Shown here: piece after piece, positions 1 to 8,500 of the stretch
How positions within the stretch are numbered: the stretch's first letter is position 1
How the letters are laid out: every line of letters starts with the position of its first letter
DNA from: Pseudomonadota bacterium
GTDB taxonomy: Bacteria > Pseudomonadota > Alphaproteobacteria > Sphingomonadales > Sphingomonadaceae
DNA: 64,000 bases
Direction of reading: 5' to 3'
Assembly: GCA_029779535.1 (NCBI GenBank)
Contig: JAKPAG010000054.1
Span: 52,979 to 116,978 of the forward strand
Made by a program: the position numbers and the translations under genes
The notes under the pieces: generated by a model
What the model saw: the letters and a program-made list of their open reading frames with translations, nothing else
What the model was told of the DNA's origin: nothing
Database searches by the model: none

Positions 1-386
1 ATCTCGTGGTCGTGCTCGATCGACTGGTAGACGTTGGCCAGGGTCTGCGCCTCGACGCCCTGCGCCGCGTCGACCACCAGCAGGGCGCCTTCGCAGGCTG
101 CCAGGCTGCGGCTGACTTCATAGGCGAAGTCGACGTGGCCCGGCGTATCCATGAGGTTCAGCTCATAGTCCTTGCCGTCGCGCGCCTTGTACTTCAGCCG
201 CACGGTCTGCGCCTTGATAGTGATCCCGCGCTCTTTCTCGATCTCCATGTTATCGAGCACCTGCGCGCTCATCTCGCGCTCGCTCAGGCCGCCGGTGAAC
301 TGGATCAGGCGGTCGGCCAGCGTGCTCTTGCCGTGGTCGATATGGGCGATGATCGAGAAATTGCGGATGGCGGCCAGGTCAGTCAT
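1..386 (-). CDS. lepA: Elongation factor 4 (LepA), N-terminal part only
   Basis: Ribosomal back-translocating GTPase of the EF-G-like family. The visible 128 N-terminal residues start [20 protein letters not shown]. They hold the G1 P-loop (AHIDHGKS), the switch-I segment around ERGITIKAQ and the G3 motif DTPGH, in the order expected for LepA; the initiator is the ATG whose complement is at 384-386. The rest of the gene lies left of the window. No strong Shine-Dalgarno is seen upstream of the start. Family assignment is firm because the [12 protein letters not shown] segment is diagnostic. Confidence 0.95.
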   Translation of the reverse strand, partial: MTDLAAIRNFSIIAHIDHGKSTLADRLIQFTGGLSEREMSAQVLDNMEIEKERGITIKAQTVRLKYKARDGKDYELNLMDTPGHVDFAYEVSRSLAACEGALLVVDAAQGVEAQTLANVYQSIEHDHE

Positions 387-679
387 GTGCGCGCCGTTAG
401 CAGCGGCGGCGGCCCGTGTCACGCCGTGCGCTGCGCTGCGGCCCGGCGCGGTCAGAGCGCAGGGCGGGCCGGGCCGCAGGGAAGGCTTCCAGATGGCGCG
501 GCGAATTTGGTCGACCTGTACGACAGTGCCGCCGAAGATGTCCAAGCTGATGCGGGCGATTGACGATTCGCACAGCGTCGAATGCGAGGACATGGAAGAC
601 GAGCAGCGCGGCCCCGAACTGAAGCGCAGCATTCGGGTCGGCGACCGTCCGGCAATTCAGCGCGAACGCGCGGCAGCGC
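387..679. other. Intergenic region, no supported gene
   Basis: About 290 bases between the lepA start and the end of the downstream c-di-GMP gene, both on the minus strand. It therefore holds the lepA promoter and the end of the transcript from 680-2977. Short open frames cross it on both strands, but none has a start with a ribosome binding site or a recognisable protein. No hairpin with a T run was seen. Confidence 0.5.
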
Positions 680-2977
680 TCAGGCGACGCGGCTCTTGGG
701 GCGCAGATCGGTGGTCGATCCAAACTTGGGCAGCGACAGCGGCGCGCCCGGCTGCTGCATCAGCTGCATCGGATACTGCCCGGGCGGCAGGGCCTGAAGC
801 GGCATGCCGGCCTGGGCCAGGACATAGGGCGACACGCGGTGGCGGGTGCACAGCCCCCCGGCCCCGTCATCGACCAGCGGCAATTCGAGTTCCAGCCCCT
901 GCATCGCGCCGGCGCTGCGCCGCACCACGGCCACAGCCAGCTGCCCTTCGCCGAAATCGACCACGAAGGGCGTGCCAACCGGCACGTCGAGCAAGCCTTC
1001 GACCATGCAGCCCGTGCGCGAAAGGTTGCGCATGGTCGCCTCGTAGCGGTGATCCTCGTGGATCAGGCCGACCTTGCGCAGCACGGTGCGGCGTTCCTGG
1101 CGGTACTTGCTGGGGCCGCAGGGCTCGATCACCCATTCGCCGTTCGTCATCGCCTCGGCCACGTCGTCGCTCGGCAGCGCCGGGGCGTAGATGAAGCCCT
1201 GGATCTGGCTGACCCCCAGCTTGCGCATCTCGTCCAGCTCGTCGTGGGCCTCGATCCCTTCAGCGGTGGTATCCATCTTGAGGGCGCTCGCCAAGCTGAC
1301 GATAGCGGAGATAATCGCCCGGTTGCGGCTGTCCTGCTCGGTCACCCCGCGGATGAAGCCCTTGTCGATCTTGATCTTGTCGAACGGCGCGTGCTGAAGA
1401 TAGCCGAGCGAGGAATAGCCGGTGCCGAAATCGTCCAGCGCCAGGCGCACGCCCAGCAGCTTGAGCGAATTGAACATCTCGGTCGTTTGGGTGCTGTCCC
1501 CCAGGAAGACGCTTTCAGTCAGTTCCAGTTCCAGCCGCTCGGGCGGCATTTCGGAATGGGCCAGGGCCTGGGCCACGACCGAGGCAAAGCCGGGGTTGGC
1601 GAACTGCGAGGCCGAGACGTTCACCGCCACGCGCACGCTGCCTGGCCAGGACATGGCATCCACGCACGCCTGCTTCAGCACCCAATCGCCCAGCGAACCG
1701 ATCAGGTTGGCTTCCTCGGCAATCGGAATGAACACGCCGGGGGGAACGTCGCCCAACTCGGGATGTTCCCAGCGCGAGAAGGCTTCGAACGTCACCACCC
1801 TGTTGGTGCGGGTATCGACGATCGGCTGGTAGGCAACCCGCATTTCGCCATTGGCCAGGGCATCGCGCAGGTCGTCCTCGATCTGCTTGCGGCGCTCGGC
1901 TTCGCTGTGCAGGTCGCTGGAATAGAACCGGAACTGTCCGCGCCCCCCACCCTTCGAGGCATAGAGCGCAAGGTCGGCGGAACGGATCAGTTCCTCGCTG
2001 TCGACCCCGTCATAGGGCGCAATCGCGATCCCCACCGAAGCGCCGATCACGCAGCGGCTGCCTTCGATCTGGTAGGGCTGCGACACCATCGTGATGATCG
2101 TCTTGGCGATTTCGCCCAGCCGCCCGCGATCGTCGATGTCGGGCAGCATGATCTGGAATTCGTCGCCGCCCAGCCGGCCGATCTCGCAGCCTTTCTCGGT
2201 CACCACCCGCTGCAGCCGCTGAGCAACCTGCTTGAGCAACTCGTCCCCGGCCGGATGGCCCAGGGTGTCGTTGACCTGCTTGAACCGATCAAGGTCGATC
2301 ATCATCACCGCACAGGCGCGCTTGGCGGTCTTGTAAGCGGTCAGCGTCGCCCCCAGCCGCTTGCCCATGCGGTGGCGGTTGGCCAGCCCGGTCAGCGAAT
2401 CGTACTGCGCCAGGCGCGAGGCGTCCTTCTGGTTCTGGCGGGTCGCGGTAACGTCGGTGCCGTTGCCGTTATAGCCGCAGAATTCGCCATCGGCATTGAA
2501 CTGCGGCCGCCCGGAAATCGACCACCATACCTCGTGGTCGTCGAGCGCGGCGCGCACGGCCAGTTCGACGAAGGTCTTGCGCGCGCTGAGGATCAGCGGC
2601 AGCGTCCGTTCGACCGGCTCGTCCTCGTCACGGTCGAGGATGAACAGCGACTGGATCGGCTGGCCGACCAGGTCGCGGCGCTCGCGCCCCAGGCTTTTCG
2701 CCACGCAGTCTGAAATGTAGGTCAGCCGGCCTTCGTGATCGCTCGACCAGAACCAGCCGATGCCCGACTGCTCGTAATCGCGCAGCAGGGCCACGGCCCG
2801 GTTCAATTCGTCGCCGGTCGGCATGGCAGGAGCATTGGGCGCGCGCAGGCCGGCTTCGCCCCTGCTGCCACCCAGCAGGTTGCGGAACAGTCCCCGGCCT
2901 GATCCCTTCGCTTCAACCATGTCCCGTAAGCCGTGCATTCCCGCAAGTTCGCCGATGGATGCCAATGTGATAACCAA
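680..2977 (-). CDS. Cytosolic PAS-GGDEF-EAL-PilZ cyclic-di-GMP protein
   Basis: 765 residues, no membrane segment. Order: an N-terminal PAS-like sensor (about 60-180), a diguanylate cyclase domain with an intact GGDEF at residues 270-274, an EAL phosphodiesterase domain (about 380-620), and a C-terminal PilZ domain (RQERR about 20 residues before NLSRTG). The EAL signature reads E398-A-F-S-R instead of ExLxR. The other catalytic landmarks are present (NVSASQF, ELTES, DDFGTGYSS, IKID, AEGIE). No RxxD inhibitory site precedes GGDEF. The downstream half of the neighbour at 3044-5770 is a clear paralogue in the same domain order, so the pair arose by tandem duplication. Whether it makes, degrades or only senses c-di-GMP cannot be decided from sequence. 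The start could also be the internal ATG at residue 14. Confidence 0.9.
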   Translation of the reverse strand: MVITLASIGELAGMHGLRDMVEAKGSGRGLFRNLLGGSRGEAGLRAPNAPAMPTGDELNRAVALLRDYEQSGIGWFWSSDHEGRLTYISDCVAKSLGRERRDLVGQPIQSLFILDRDEDEPVERTLPLILSARKTFVELAVRAALDDHEVWWSISGRPQFNADGEFCGYNGNGTDVTATRQNQKDASRLAQYDSLTGLANRHRMGKRLGATLTAYKTAKRACAVMMIDLDRFKQVNDTLGHPAGDELLKQVAQRLQRVVTEKGCEIGRLGGDEFQIMLPDIDDRGRLGEIAKTIITMVSQPYQIEGSRCVIGASVGIAIAPYDGVDSEELIRSADLALYASKGGGRGQFRFYSSDLHSEAERRKQIEDDLRDALANGEMRVAYQPIVDTRTNRVVTFEAFSRWEHPELGDVPPGVFIPIAEEANLIGSLGDWVLKQACVDAMSWPGSVRVAVNVSASQFANPGFASVVAQALAHSEMPPERLELELTESVFLGDSTQTTEMFNSLKLLGVRLALDDFGTGYSSLGYLQHAPFDKIKIDKGFIRGVTEQDSRNRAIISAIVSLASALKMDTTAEGIEAHDELDEMRKLGVSQIQGFIYAPALPSDDVAEAMTNGEWVIEPCGPSKYRQERRTVLRKVGLIHEDHRYEATMRNLSRTGCMVEGLLDVPVGTPFVVDFGEGQLAVAVVRRSAGAMQGLELELPLVDDGAGGLCTRHRVSPYVLAQAGMPLQALPPGQYPMQLMQQPGAPLSLPKFGSTTDLRPKSRVA

Positions 2978-3043
2978 ACGTGGTTGCGAAACCGCTAACG
3001 ATGCAGGAAATGCAAGTTATTGATCTGGCTGAAAGGTGCCGGG

Positions 3044-5770
3044 TCATGCGGCCTCGCCAGGGGGGCGCAGCAGGGGATTTCGGGGCCGTCCTGTCACGGA
3101 TCCGAGGACCGCAATGCGGCCCGATTCGTCCAGCTGCAGCGGGGCGGCGAATTCCACGCCCATGCGGTCTTCCTGGCACCATCGGCTGGTCGCCGTAACC
3201 ACGCTGCCTTCGGCCAGTACGATCCGGAAAATCGTGCCGGGCGGCACGTTCCACAGCCCTTCGACCATCGCCCCGGTGGTCGAGATATTGCGGATGGTGG
3301 CATGGTACTGCTGCCCGGCATGGTCCAGCACCACCTTGCGCAGCATCGTCTGGCGCGTGGCCCGCGCGGCCCGCGGCCCGCGCGCGATCGCGGTCAGCCC
3401 GGTCTGCAACCGCTGGGTCGCCGACACCATGCTGAGCGGCTTTTCGTAGATATAGCCCTGCACGTGGCTGCACCCGAGCATCCGCACCAGGTCCAGCTCG
3501 TCGAGCGTTTCCACGCCCTCGGCCGTCGTTTCCATGCCCAGCGCTTCGGCCAGGCTGACGATCGAGGAAATGATCGCGCCGTTGCGACTGCCCCGGATCG
3601 TGGCGCCGCGCACGAATGACTGGTCGATCTTGATCTTGTCGAACGGCGCGCGCTTGAGATAGCCGAGCGAGGAATAGCCGGTGCCGAAATCGTCCAGCGC
3701 CAGCCGCACGCCCACCCGCTTGAGCGCGGCGAACATCGCCTCGGTCCCTTCATCGTCGTTCAGGAACACGCTTTCGGTGATTCCCAGTTCCAGCCGCTGC
3801 GGATCGATCTGGGCCGCCGCCAGGGCATTGGTGATGATCGCCGGCAGCGCCGGGTTGGCGAATTGCAGCGGCGAGACGTTGACCGCCACGCGCACGCTTT
3901 CGGGCCACTGGGTCAGGTCCTGGCAGGCCGTGCGCAGCGCCCATTCGCCGATCTGGGCAATCAGCCCGGTATCTTCGGCAATCGGGATGAACTTGGCCGG
4001 CGAGAGCATCCCGCGTTCGGGATGGTTCCAGCGCAGCAGCGCCTCGAACCCGGTGATCCGTTCGGTCACCGTCTGGACCACTGGCTGATAGTACAGCTCC
4101 AGCCCGTTGTTCACCAGCGCATCGCGCAGGTCCTGTTCCAGCTGGCGGCGCTCTTCGGCATCGCTGTGCAGGTCGGCCGCGTAGAAATGGTGACGCCCGC
4201 GTCCCCCGTCCTTGGCGGCGTAAAGCGCAAGGTCGGCGTTGCGGATGATCGCTTCGGAGGTCACCCCGTCATCGGGTGACATCGCGATCCCCACCGACGC
4301 GCCGATCACCACCCGGTGCCCGTCGATCGAATAGGGTTCGGACAGGTCGTGGATGATCCGCCGGGCCAGCGCGGCAAGGTCCTCGCGGCGATGGCGCCCG
4401 GCCATGATCACCTGGAATTCGTCACCGCCCAGGCGGCCAACGCGGCCCCCTTCGCCCACGGCGCGTTCGAGCCGGCTGGCCACCATTTTCAGCAGCGCAT
4501 CCCCGGCCGGGTGGCCCATGGTATCGTTGACCTGCTTGAACCGGTCGAGATCGAGCAGGAACACCGAGCAGGCCCGGTGTTCAAGGTTCGGCGCGGCAAG
4601 GATCTTTTCCAGCGTCTGGGCCATCTGCAGGCGATTGGCCAGGCCGGTCAGCGAATCGTAATGCGCCAGGCGCGTGGCCTGTTCCTCGGATCGGCGCTTT
4701 TCGGTCAGGTCGTGGCCGGACCCGCGAAACCCCAGGAAGTTGCCGAAACTGTCATAGATCGGCCGCCCGCTGATCGACCACCAGCGCTCCTCCTCGGGCA
4801 CGGCGGCGCGGATCGCCAGTTCGCTGAAGGCCGACCGCGCGTTGAGGTGGAAGGCCAGCGTCCGTTCACTTTCCTGCCCCTGGGGGTCGGTCACGAACAT
4901 TTCGGTAAACGGCCGCCCGATCAGTACCTTGCGGTTCAGGATCTGGCCGACGATCGCCGACACATAGACAATCGCGCCGCGGCGGTCGGTTTCGAAGAAC
5001 CAGCCCTGCCCGGTCTGTTCGAAATCGTTGAGAATTTCCTCGGCGCGCTGCTGGGCGCGTTCGCGCTCGATCTGGGCGCGGACAGTCGCGGCGTTGACCC
5101 TGTTTTCGCGCTGGCCAACGAAGATCCCCAGCCCCACGCCCAGCACCAGGCCCACCCAGGTCTCGATCGTGCCGACAACCAGCGTCGCGCCGGTCCACAG
5201 CCCGATCTGGCTGGCGATCAGCGCGATCACCCGGCGGTTCAGGATCACCGCCGCCAGTGCACCGCTGATGATCATCAGGCCCAGCGAGTCGCTCCAGTCG
5301 GCGTCGGCCCGGATCGTCCAGTAGGACAGCGACATGCCGGTCAGCGCCATCGGCAGCGCGATCATCACCAGCAGCACCAGCAGCCGGTGCATCGCCGTTG
5401 CGCAATGCTCGCGTTCGATCCGGATGGCCAGCGATGTCGCCGCGACCAGGCCCACGGCCGGGATCGCGGTCAGCACCGTCAGCAGGGGCGGCACGCTGAA
5501 TGTGGCCAGGCCATTCAGCAGCACGGCGATCGCCAGGACCGGCGCCATCAGCGTCCAGTTGCGATCAAGCACGTGATAAAGGCTGGAATATTCCTGCGCG
5601 CGGCGCTGCCGCAAGGCGCGGTCGCTGCGCGCTGCCTGCTGGCGCAGGCTGGCTGGCGATACCTGGCGCTGGTCCTCGGCCACAGGCGCGCCAGCCGGTC
5701 CGCGCGGAGCGACTGCGGGCGGTTCCGCGGATTCTTGCCTGGCGGGCTGGGCGACCATGGCGCATCGCAT
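3044..5770 (-). CDS. Membrane-anchored PAS-GGDEF-EAL-PilZ cyclic-di-GMP protein
   Basis: 908 residues. The N-terminal about 240 residues carry some five or six hydrophobic helices (from LMAPVLAIAVLLNG to VGLVLGVGLGIFVG), a helical linker rich in Arg/Glu/Gln, then a PAS-like domain, GGDEF (about residue 447), EAL with a canonical EALLR (E576), and a C-terminal PilZ-like domain (NISTTG). Catalytic EAL landmarks NVSPLQF, GITES, DDFGTG, IKID and AEGVE are present. The PilZ arginine motif is degenerate: the position matching RQERR in the neighbour reads RATRQ. It lies upstream of its paralogue on the same strand with 66 bases between, so the two are probably cotranscribed. It is divergent from phaC and shares a 181-base intergenic region with it. 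The start may alternatively be Met5. Confidence 0.9.
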   Translation of the reverse strand: MRCAMVAQPARQESAEPPAVAPRGPAGAPVAEDQRQVSPASLRQQAARSDRALRQRRAQEYSSLYHVLDRNWTLMAPVLAIAVLLNGLATFSVPPLLTVLTAIPAVGLVAATSLAIRIEREHCATAMHRLLVLLVMIALPMALTGMSLSYWTIRADADWSDSLGLMIISGALAAVILNRRVIALIASQIGLWTGATLVVGTIETWVGLVLGVGLGIFVGQRENRVNAATVRAQIERERAQQRAEEILNDFEQTGQGWFFETDRRGAIVYVSAIVGQILNRKVLIGRPFTEMFVTDPQGQESERTLAFHLNARSAFSELAIRAAVPEEERWWSISGRPIYDSFGNFLGFRGSGHDLTEKRRSEEQATRLAHYDSLTGLANRLQMAQTLEKILAAPNLEHRACSVFLLDLDRFKQVNDTMGHPAGDALLKMVASRLERAVGEGGRVGRLGGDEFQVIMAGRHRREDLAALARRIIHDLSEPYSIDGHRVVIGASVGIAMSPDDGVTSEAIIRNADLALYAAKDGGRGRHHFYAADLHSDAEERRQLEQDLRDALVNNGLELYYQPVVQTVTERITGFEALLRWNHPERGMLSPAKFIPIAEDTGLIAQIGEWALRTACQDLTQWPESVRVAVNVSPLQFANPALPAIITNALAAAQIDPQRLELGITESVFLNDDEGTEAMFAALKRVGVRLALDDFGTGYSSLGYLKRAPFDKIKIDQSFVRGATIRGSRNGAIISSIVSLAEALGMETTAEGVETLDELDLVRMLGCSHVQGYIYEKPLSMVSATQRLQTGLTAIARGPRAARATRQTMLRKVVLDHAGQQYHATIRNISTTGAMVEGLWNVPPGTIFRIVLAEGSVVTATSRWCQEDRMGVEFAAPLQLDESGRIAVLGSVTGRPRNPLLRPPGEAA

Positions 5771-5951
5771 GCCCTGAAACCGTTTGAGAAAGGGTTAAAT
5801 TTACCATTAATTCCGGCGCATTTGCGCGCTCCGGACAGCTGCGTGGACGGTGCTTGAAATGGTCTGGCGAGCAGTGCATGTTCCCCGCCAACGATAACGA
5901 CATGCGGGCAGGAGCGGGTCAACCGCCCGCCCGCCAGCTGGGGAACAGGGG
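5771..5951. promoter_or_regulatory. Divergent promoter region between c-di-GMP gene and phaC
   Basis: 181 bases between two divergent starts. An AT-rich stretch at about 5790-5815 (two TTAA boxes at 5795-5798 and 5807-5810) stands out from the GC-rich surroundings and lies 25-40 bases upstream of the minus-strand gene, where its -10 region would be expected. A purine-rich run ending in AGGGG lies directly before the phaC ATG. No convincing -35/-10 pair was fixed. Confidence 0.45.
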
Positions 5952-7643
5952 ATGGCCAAAGGCGGCACCACGCTGGAAAACGAAGCCGCGCAGTTCACCA
6001 CCGCGCTGGGCCCGCTGGTTGGCCTGGCGCGCGAGGATTTCGTCGGCGCGGTCGCGCTCTTGCTGCGCGAAACGGCCAGCGATCCCAGGCGCAGCCTGCG
6101 CCACATGCAGGCCTTCGGCGAAGACGTGGTCAAGATCCTCAGCGGCAAGAGCGAGCTGGCGCCCGAGCCCAAGGACAAGCGCTTCATGGATCCAGCCTGG
6201 CGCTACAACCCGTTCTTCCGCGCCGGGGCACAGTATTACCTGGCGATCCAGAAGGGCATGAAGAACTGGCTGGAAGAGCTGGAACTGGATGAACTGGAAC
6301 GCGACCGGGCCAATTTCATCGCCAATATCATCATCGACGGCCTGGCCCCGACCAACACCCTGATCGGCAATCCGACCGCGCAGAAGCGGCTAATCGATAG
6401 CGGCGGCCTCAGCCTGATCAAGGGGCTGAAGAACGCCTACAACGACCTGGTCCACAACAAGGGCATGGTCAGCCAGGTCGATAGCAAGCCGTTCAAGCTG
6501 GGCGAGAATGTCGCCACCTCGAAAGGCAGCGTGGTCTACCGCGACGCGATGTTCGAGCTGATCCATTATGCCCCGACCACGGACCAGGTCTACGCCATCC
6601 CGCAGCTGACAATTCCGCCGCAAATCAACAAGATGTACATCAACGACCTGTCGCCGGAAAAGTCGGTGGTGAAGTGGCAGGTCGACAACGGCATCCAGTG
6701 CTTCGTCATATCCTGGAAGAACCCGACCAAAGCGGAAGGGGTCTGGGGGATGGACGAATACATCGCCAGCTGCATGAAGGCGGTGGACGCGGTCTGCGAA
6801 ATCACCGGTGCGGCCAAGGTGAACATTTCGAGCGCCTGTTCGGGCGGGCAGACCGGGGCGATCCTGGCCAGCAAGATGGCGGCGAGCGGCGACAAGCGGC
6901 TGGGCGCGCTGACCTTCATGGTCACGGTGCTGCACCCCAAGCAGAACGACATCGAGGCCGGCTCGCTAATCTCGCGGAACGGCCTGGCGCTGGCCAAGCA
7001 GCGCGCCGCCAGGGCCGGGATCATCGAGGGCCATTCACTTGCCCGCGGCTTCGCGTGGCTGCGGCCCAACGACCTGATCTGGAACTACGTCATCAACAAC
7101 TACCTGCTGGGCGAGGATCCCCCGGCCTTCGACGTCTTGTTCTGGAACGCGGACGCGACCAACCTGTCGGCCACCCTGATGGGCGATTTCCTTCACCTGT
7201 TCGAAACCCTCGCCTTCACCAGACAGGGCGAGGTCGAGATGGCCGGCCACCCGATCGACCTGTCGAAGGTGAAAAGCGACCTGTTCATCCTGGGCGGGAC
7301 AACCGATCACATCACCCCGTGGCGCGCCTGCTATCGCTCGACCCAGCTGTTCGGTTCGAAGGACGTGACTTTCGTGCTCAGCCAGTCGGGGCACATGCAG
7401 GCGATCCTCAACCCGCCGGGCAACCCCAAGGCAAAGTATTTTGTGTCGAAAAAGGCCGGCCACCCGCCCGCCGACGTTGACGAATGGCTTCAGGGGACAG
7501 AGGAACAGTCGGGAAGCTGGTGGCCGTACTGGATGAACTGGCTGCAACAGCGCTCGGGAGGGCAGGTTCCTGCCCCCAAGGCGCTGGGCAGCAAGGCCCA
7601 TCCGCCGATGGAAAGCGCCCCCGGCCTTTACGTACTGACCTGA
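5952..7643 (+). CDS. phaC: Poly(3-hydroxyalkanoate) polymerase
   Basis: 563 residues. It polymerises (R)-3-hydroxyacyl-CoA into polyhydroxyalkanoate at the granule surface. N-terminal PhaC domain (about 70-240), then an alpha/beta-hydrolase fold with the catalytic triad C296 (in SSACSGG), D452 (GGTTDHITPW) and H481 (SQSGHMQAI). The usual lipase-like box is GxCxGG; here the first glycine is Ser294. The conserved FVISWKNP segment supports the family. An AGGGG stretch precedes the ATG. A PHA depolymerase follows 15 bases downstream, the arrangement known from medium-chain-length pha clusters (phaC1-phaZ). Length and neighbour suggest a class II-like enzyme rather than class III, but substrate length is inference. 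No phasin gene is in the window. Confidence 0.93.
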   Translation: MAKGGTTLENEAAQFTTALGPLVGLAREDFVGAVALLLRETASDPRRSLRHMQAFGEDVVKILSGKSELAPEPKDKRFMDPAWRYNPFFRAGAQYYLAIQKGMKNWLEELELDELERDRANFIANIIIDGLAPTNTLIGNPTAQKRLIDSGGLSLIKGLKNAYNDLVHNKGMVSQVDSKPFKLGENVATSKGSVVYRDAMFELIHYAPTTDQVYAIPQLTIPPQINKMYINDLSPEKSVVKWQVDNGIQCFVISWKNPTKAEGVWGMDEYIASCMKAVDAVCEITGAAKVNISSACSGGQTGAILASKMAASGDKRLGALTFMVTVLHPKQNDIEAGSLISRNGLALAKQRAARAGIIEGHSLARGFAWLRPNDLIWNYVINNYLLGEDPPAFDVLFWNADATNLSATLMGDFLHLFETLAFTRQGEVEMAGHPIDLSKVKSDLFILGGTTDHITPWRACYRSTQLFGSKDVTFVLSQSGHMQAILNPPGNPKAKYFVSKKAGHPPADVDEWLQGTEEQSGSWWPYWMNWLQQRSGGQVPAPKALGSKAHPPMESAPGLYVLT

Positions 7644-7658
7644 GCCGAAAGGGCGCGC

Positions 7659-8495
7659 GTGCAAGAACTGACCTGTGAATTCTCGATGGAAACGGTCGGC
7701 GGCCGCACCCTGCGCGTCGCGCGCTGGCGCTGGGACATGGAAAGCGAGCACCTGCCGATCCTGTTCTTCAACGGCATCGGCGCCAATATCGAGGCAGTCG
7801 CCCCGCTGGCCGAAGCGCTGACCGAACGGCCGTTCATCATGTTCGACATGCCGGGCGTGGGCGGCAGCCCCGATCCGCTGGTGCCTTACAATACCTTCAC
7901 GATGAGCTGGATCGCCAAGCAACTTATCCGCCGCTTCGGCTGCGACCAGGTGGACGTGATGGGCATTTCGTGGGGCGGCGCCATGGCCCAGCACTTCACG
8001 CTGCAACATTCCGACCACGTCCGCCGCCTGATCCTGTGCGCGACCAGCGCGGGGATGTTCATGGTGCCGGGCAATCCGGCGGCCTTGACCAAGATGGTCA
8101 ACCCGCGCCGCTATGTCGACGCGGCCTTCATGGAAGAACACTTCCGCACGCTCTACGGCGGGCTGACCGGCGGCAAGGCCGAACACATCGGCCGCCTTAC
8201 CCCCCCTTCCCCGCGCGGCTACATCTACCAGTTGATCGCCATGATGGGCTGGACCAGCGCGCCCGCCCTGCCCTTCCTCAAGAAGGACACCCTGATCATG
8301 ATGGGCGACGAGGACCAGATCGTCCCGCTCGCCAATGGCAAGATCCTCGAAGCGCTGATTCCGAACAGCCGGCTCGACATTTTCGAACAGGGCGGACACC
8401 TGTTCATGCTGACCCACCGCGAACAGACGATCTCGTCGATCCGGGGGTTCCTTGACGGGCCGGACCGGTCCGACACCTCACGAAAGGCAGCCTAG
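7659..8495 (+). CDS. phaZ: Intracellular PHA depolymerase (alpha/beta hydrolase)
   Basis: 278 residues from a GTG start. Single alpha/beta-hydrolase domain without signal peptide. Nucleophile S104 sits in GISWGG, matching the position of the catalytic serine in Pseudomonas mcl-PHA depolymerases; the acid is in GDEDQIVPL and the histidine in GGHLFML. It hydrolyses granule PHA to hydroxy acids. It directly follows phaC with 15 bases between and precedes the FprA-like gene by 5, so the three form one transcription unit. A general esterase would be the alternative, but the phaC neighbour and GISWGGAMAQ make the call good. Confidence 0.85.
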   Translation: MQELTCEFSMETVGGRTLRVARWRWDMESEHLPILFFNGIGANIEAVAPLAEALTERPFIMFDMPGVGGSPDPLVPYNTFTMSWIAKQLIRRFGCDQVDVMGISWGGAMAQHFTLQHSDHVRRLILCATSAGMFMVPGNPAALTKMVNPRRYVDAAFMEEHFRTLYGGLTGGKAEHIGRLTPPSPRGYIYQLIAMMGWTSAPALPFLKKDTLIMMGDEDQIVPLANGKILEALIPNSRLDIFEQGGHLFMLTHREQTISSIRGFLDGPDRSDTSRKAA

Positions 8496-8500
8496 ACCTC

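Noticed and set aside
493..680. Possible small plus-strand gene after lepA (MARRIW...)
   Set aside because: No ribosome binding site, no family, and the frame runs on into the antisense of the next gene.
839..2713. Long open frame of 624 codons on the plus strand
   Set aside because: It lies antisense to the c-di-GMP gene, is His/Gly/Gln-rich with no domain, and arises from codon bias in GC-rich DNA.
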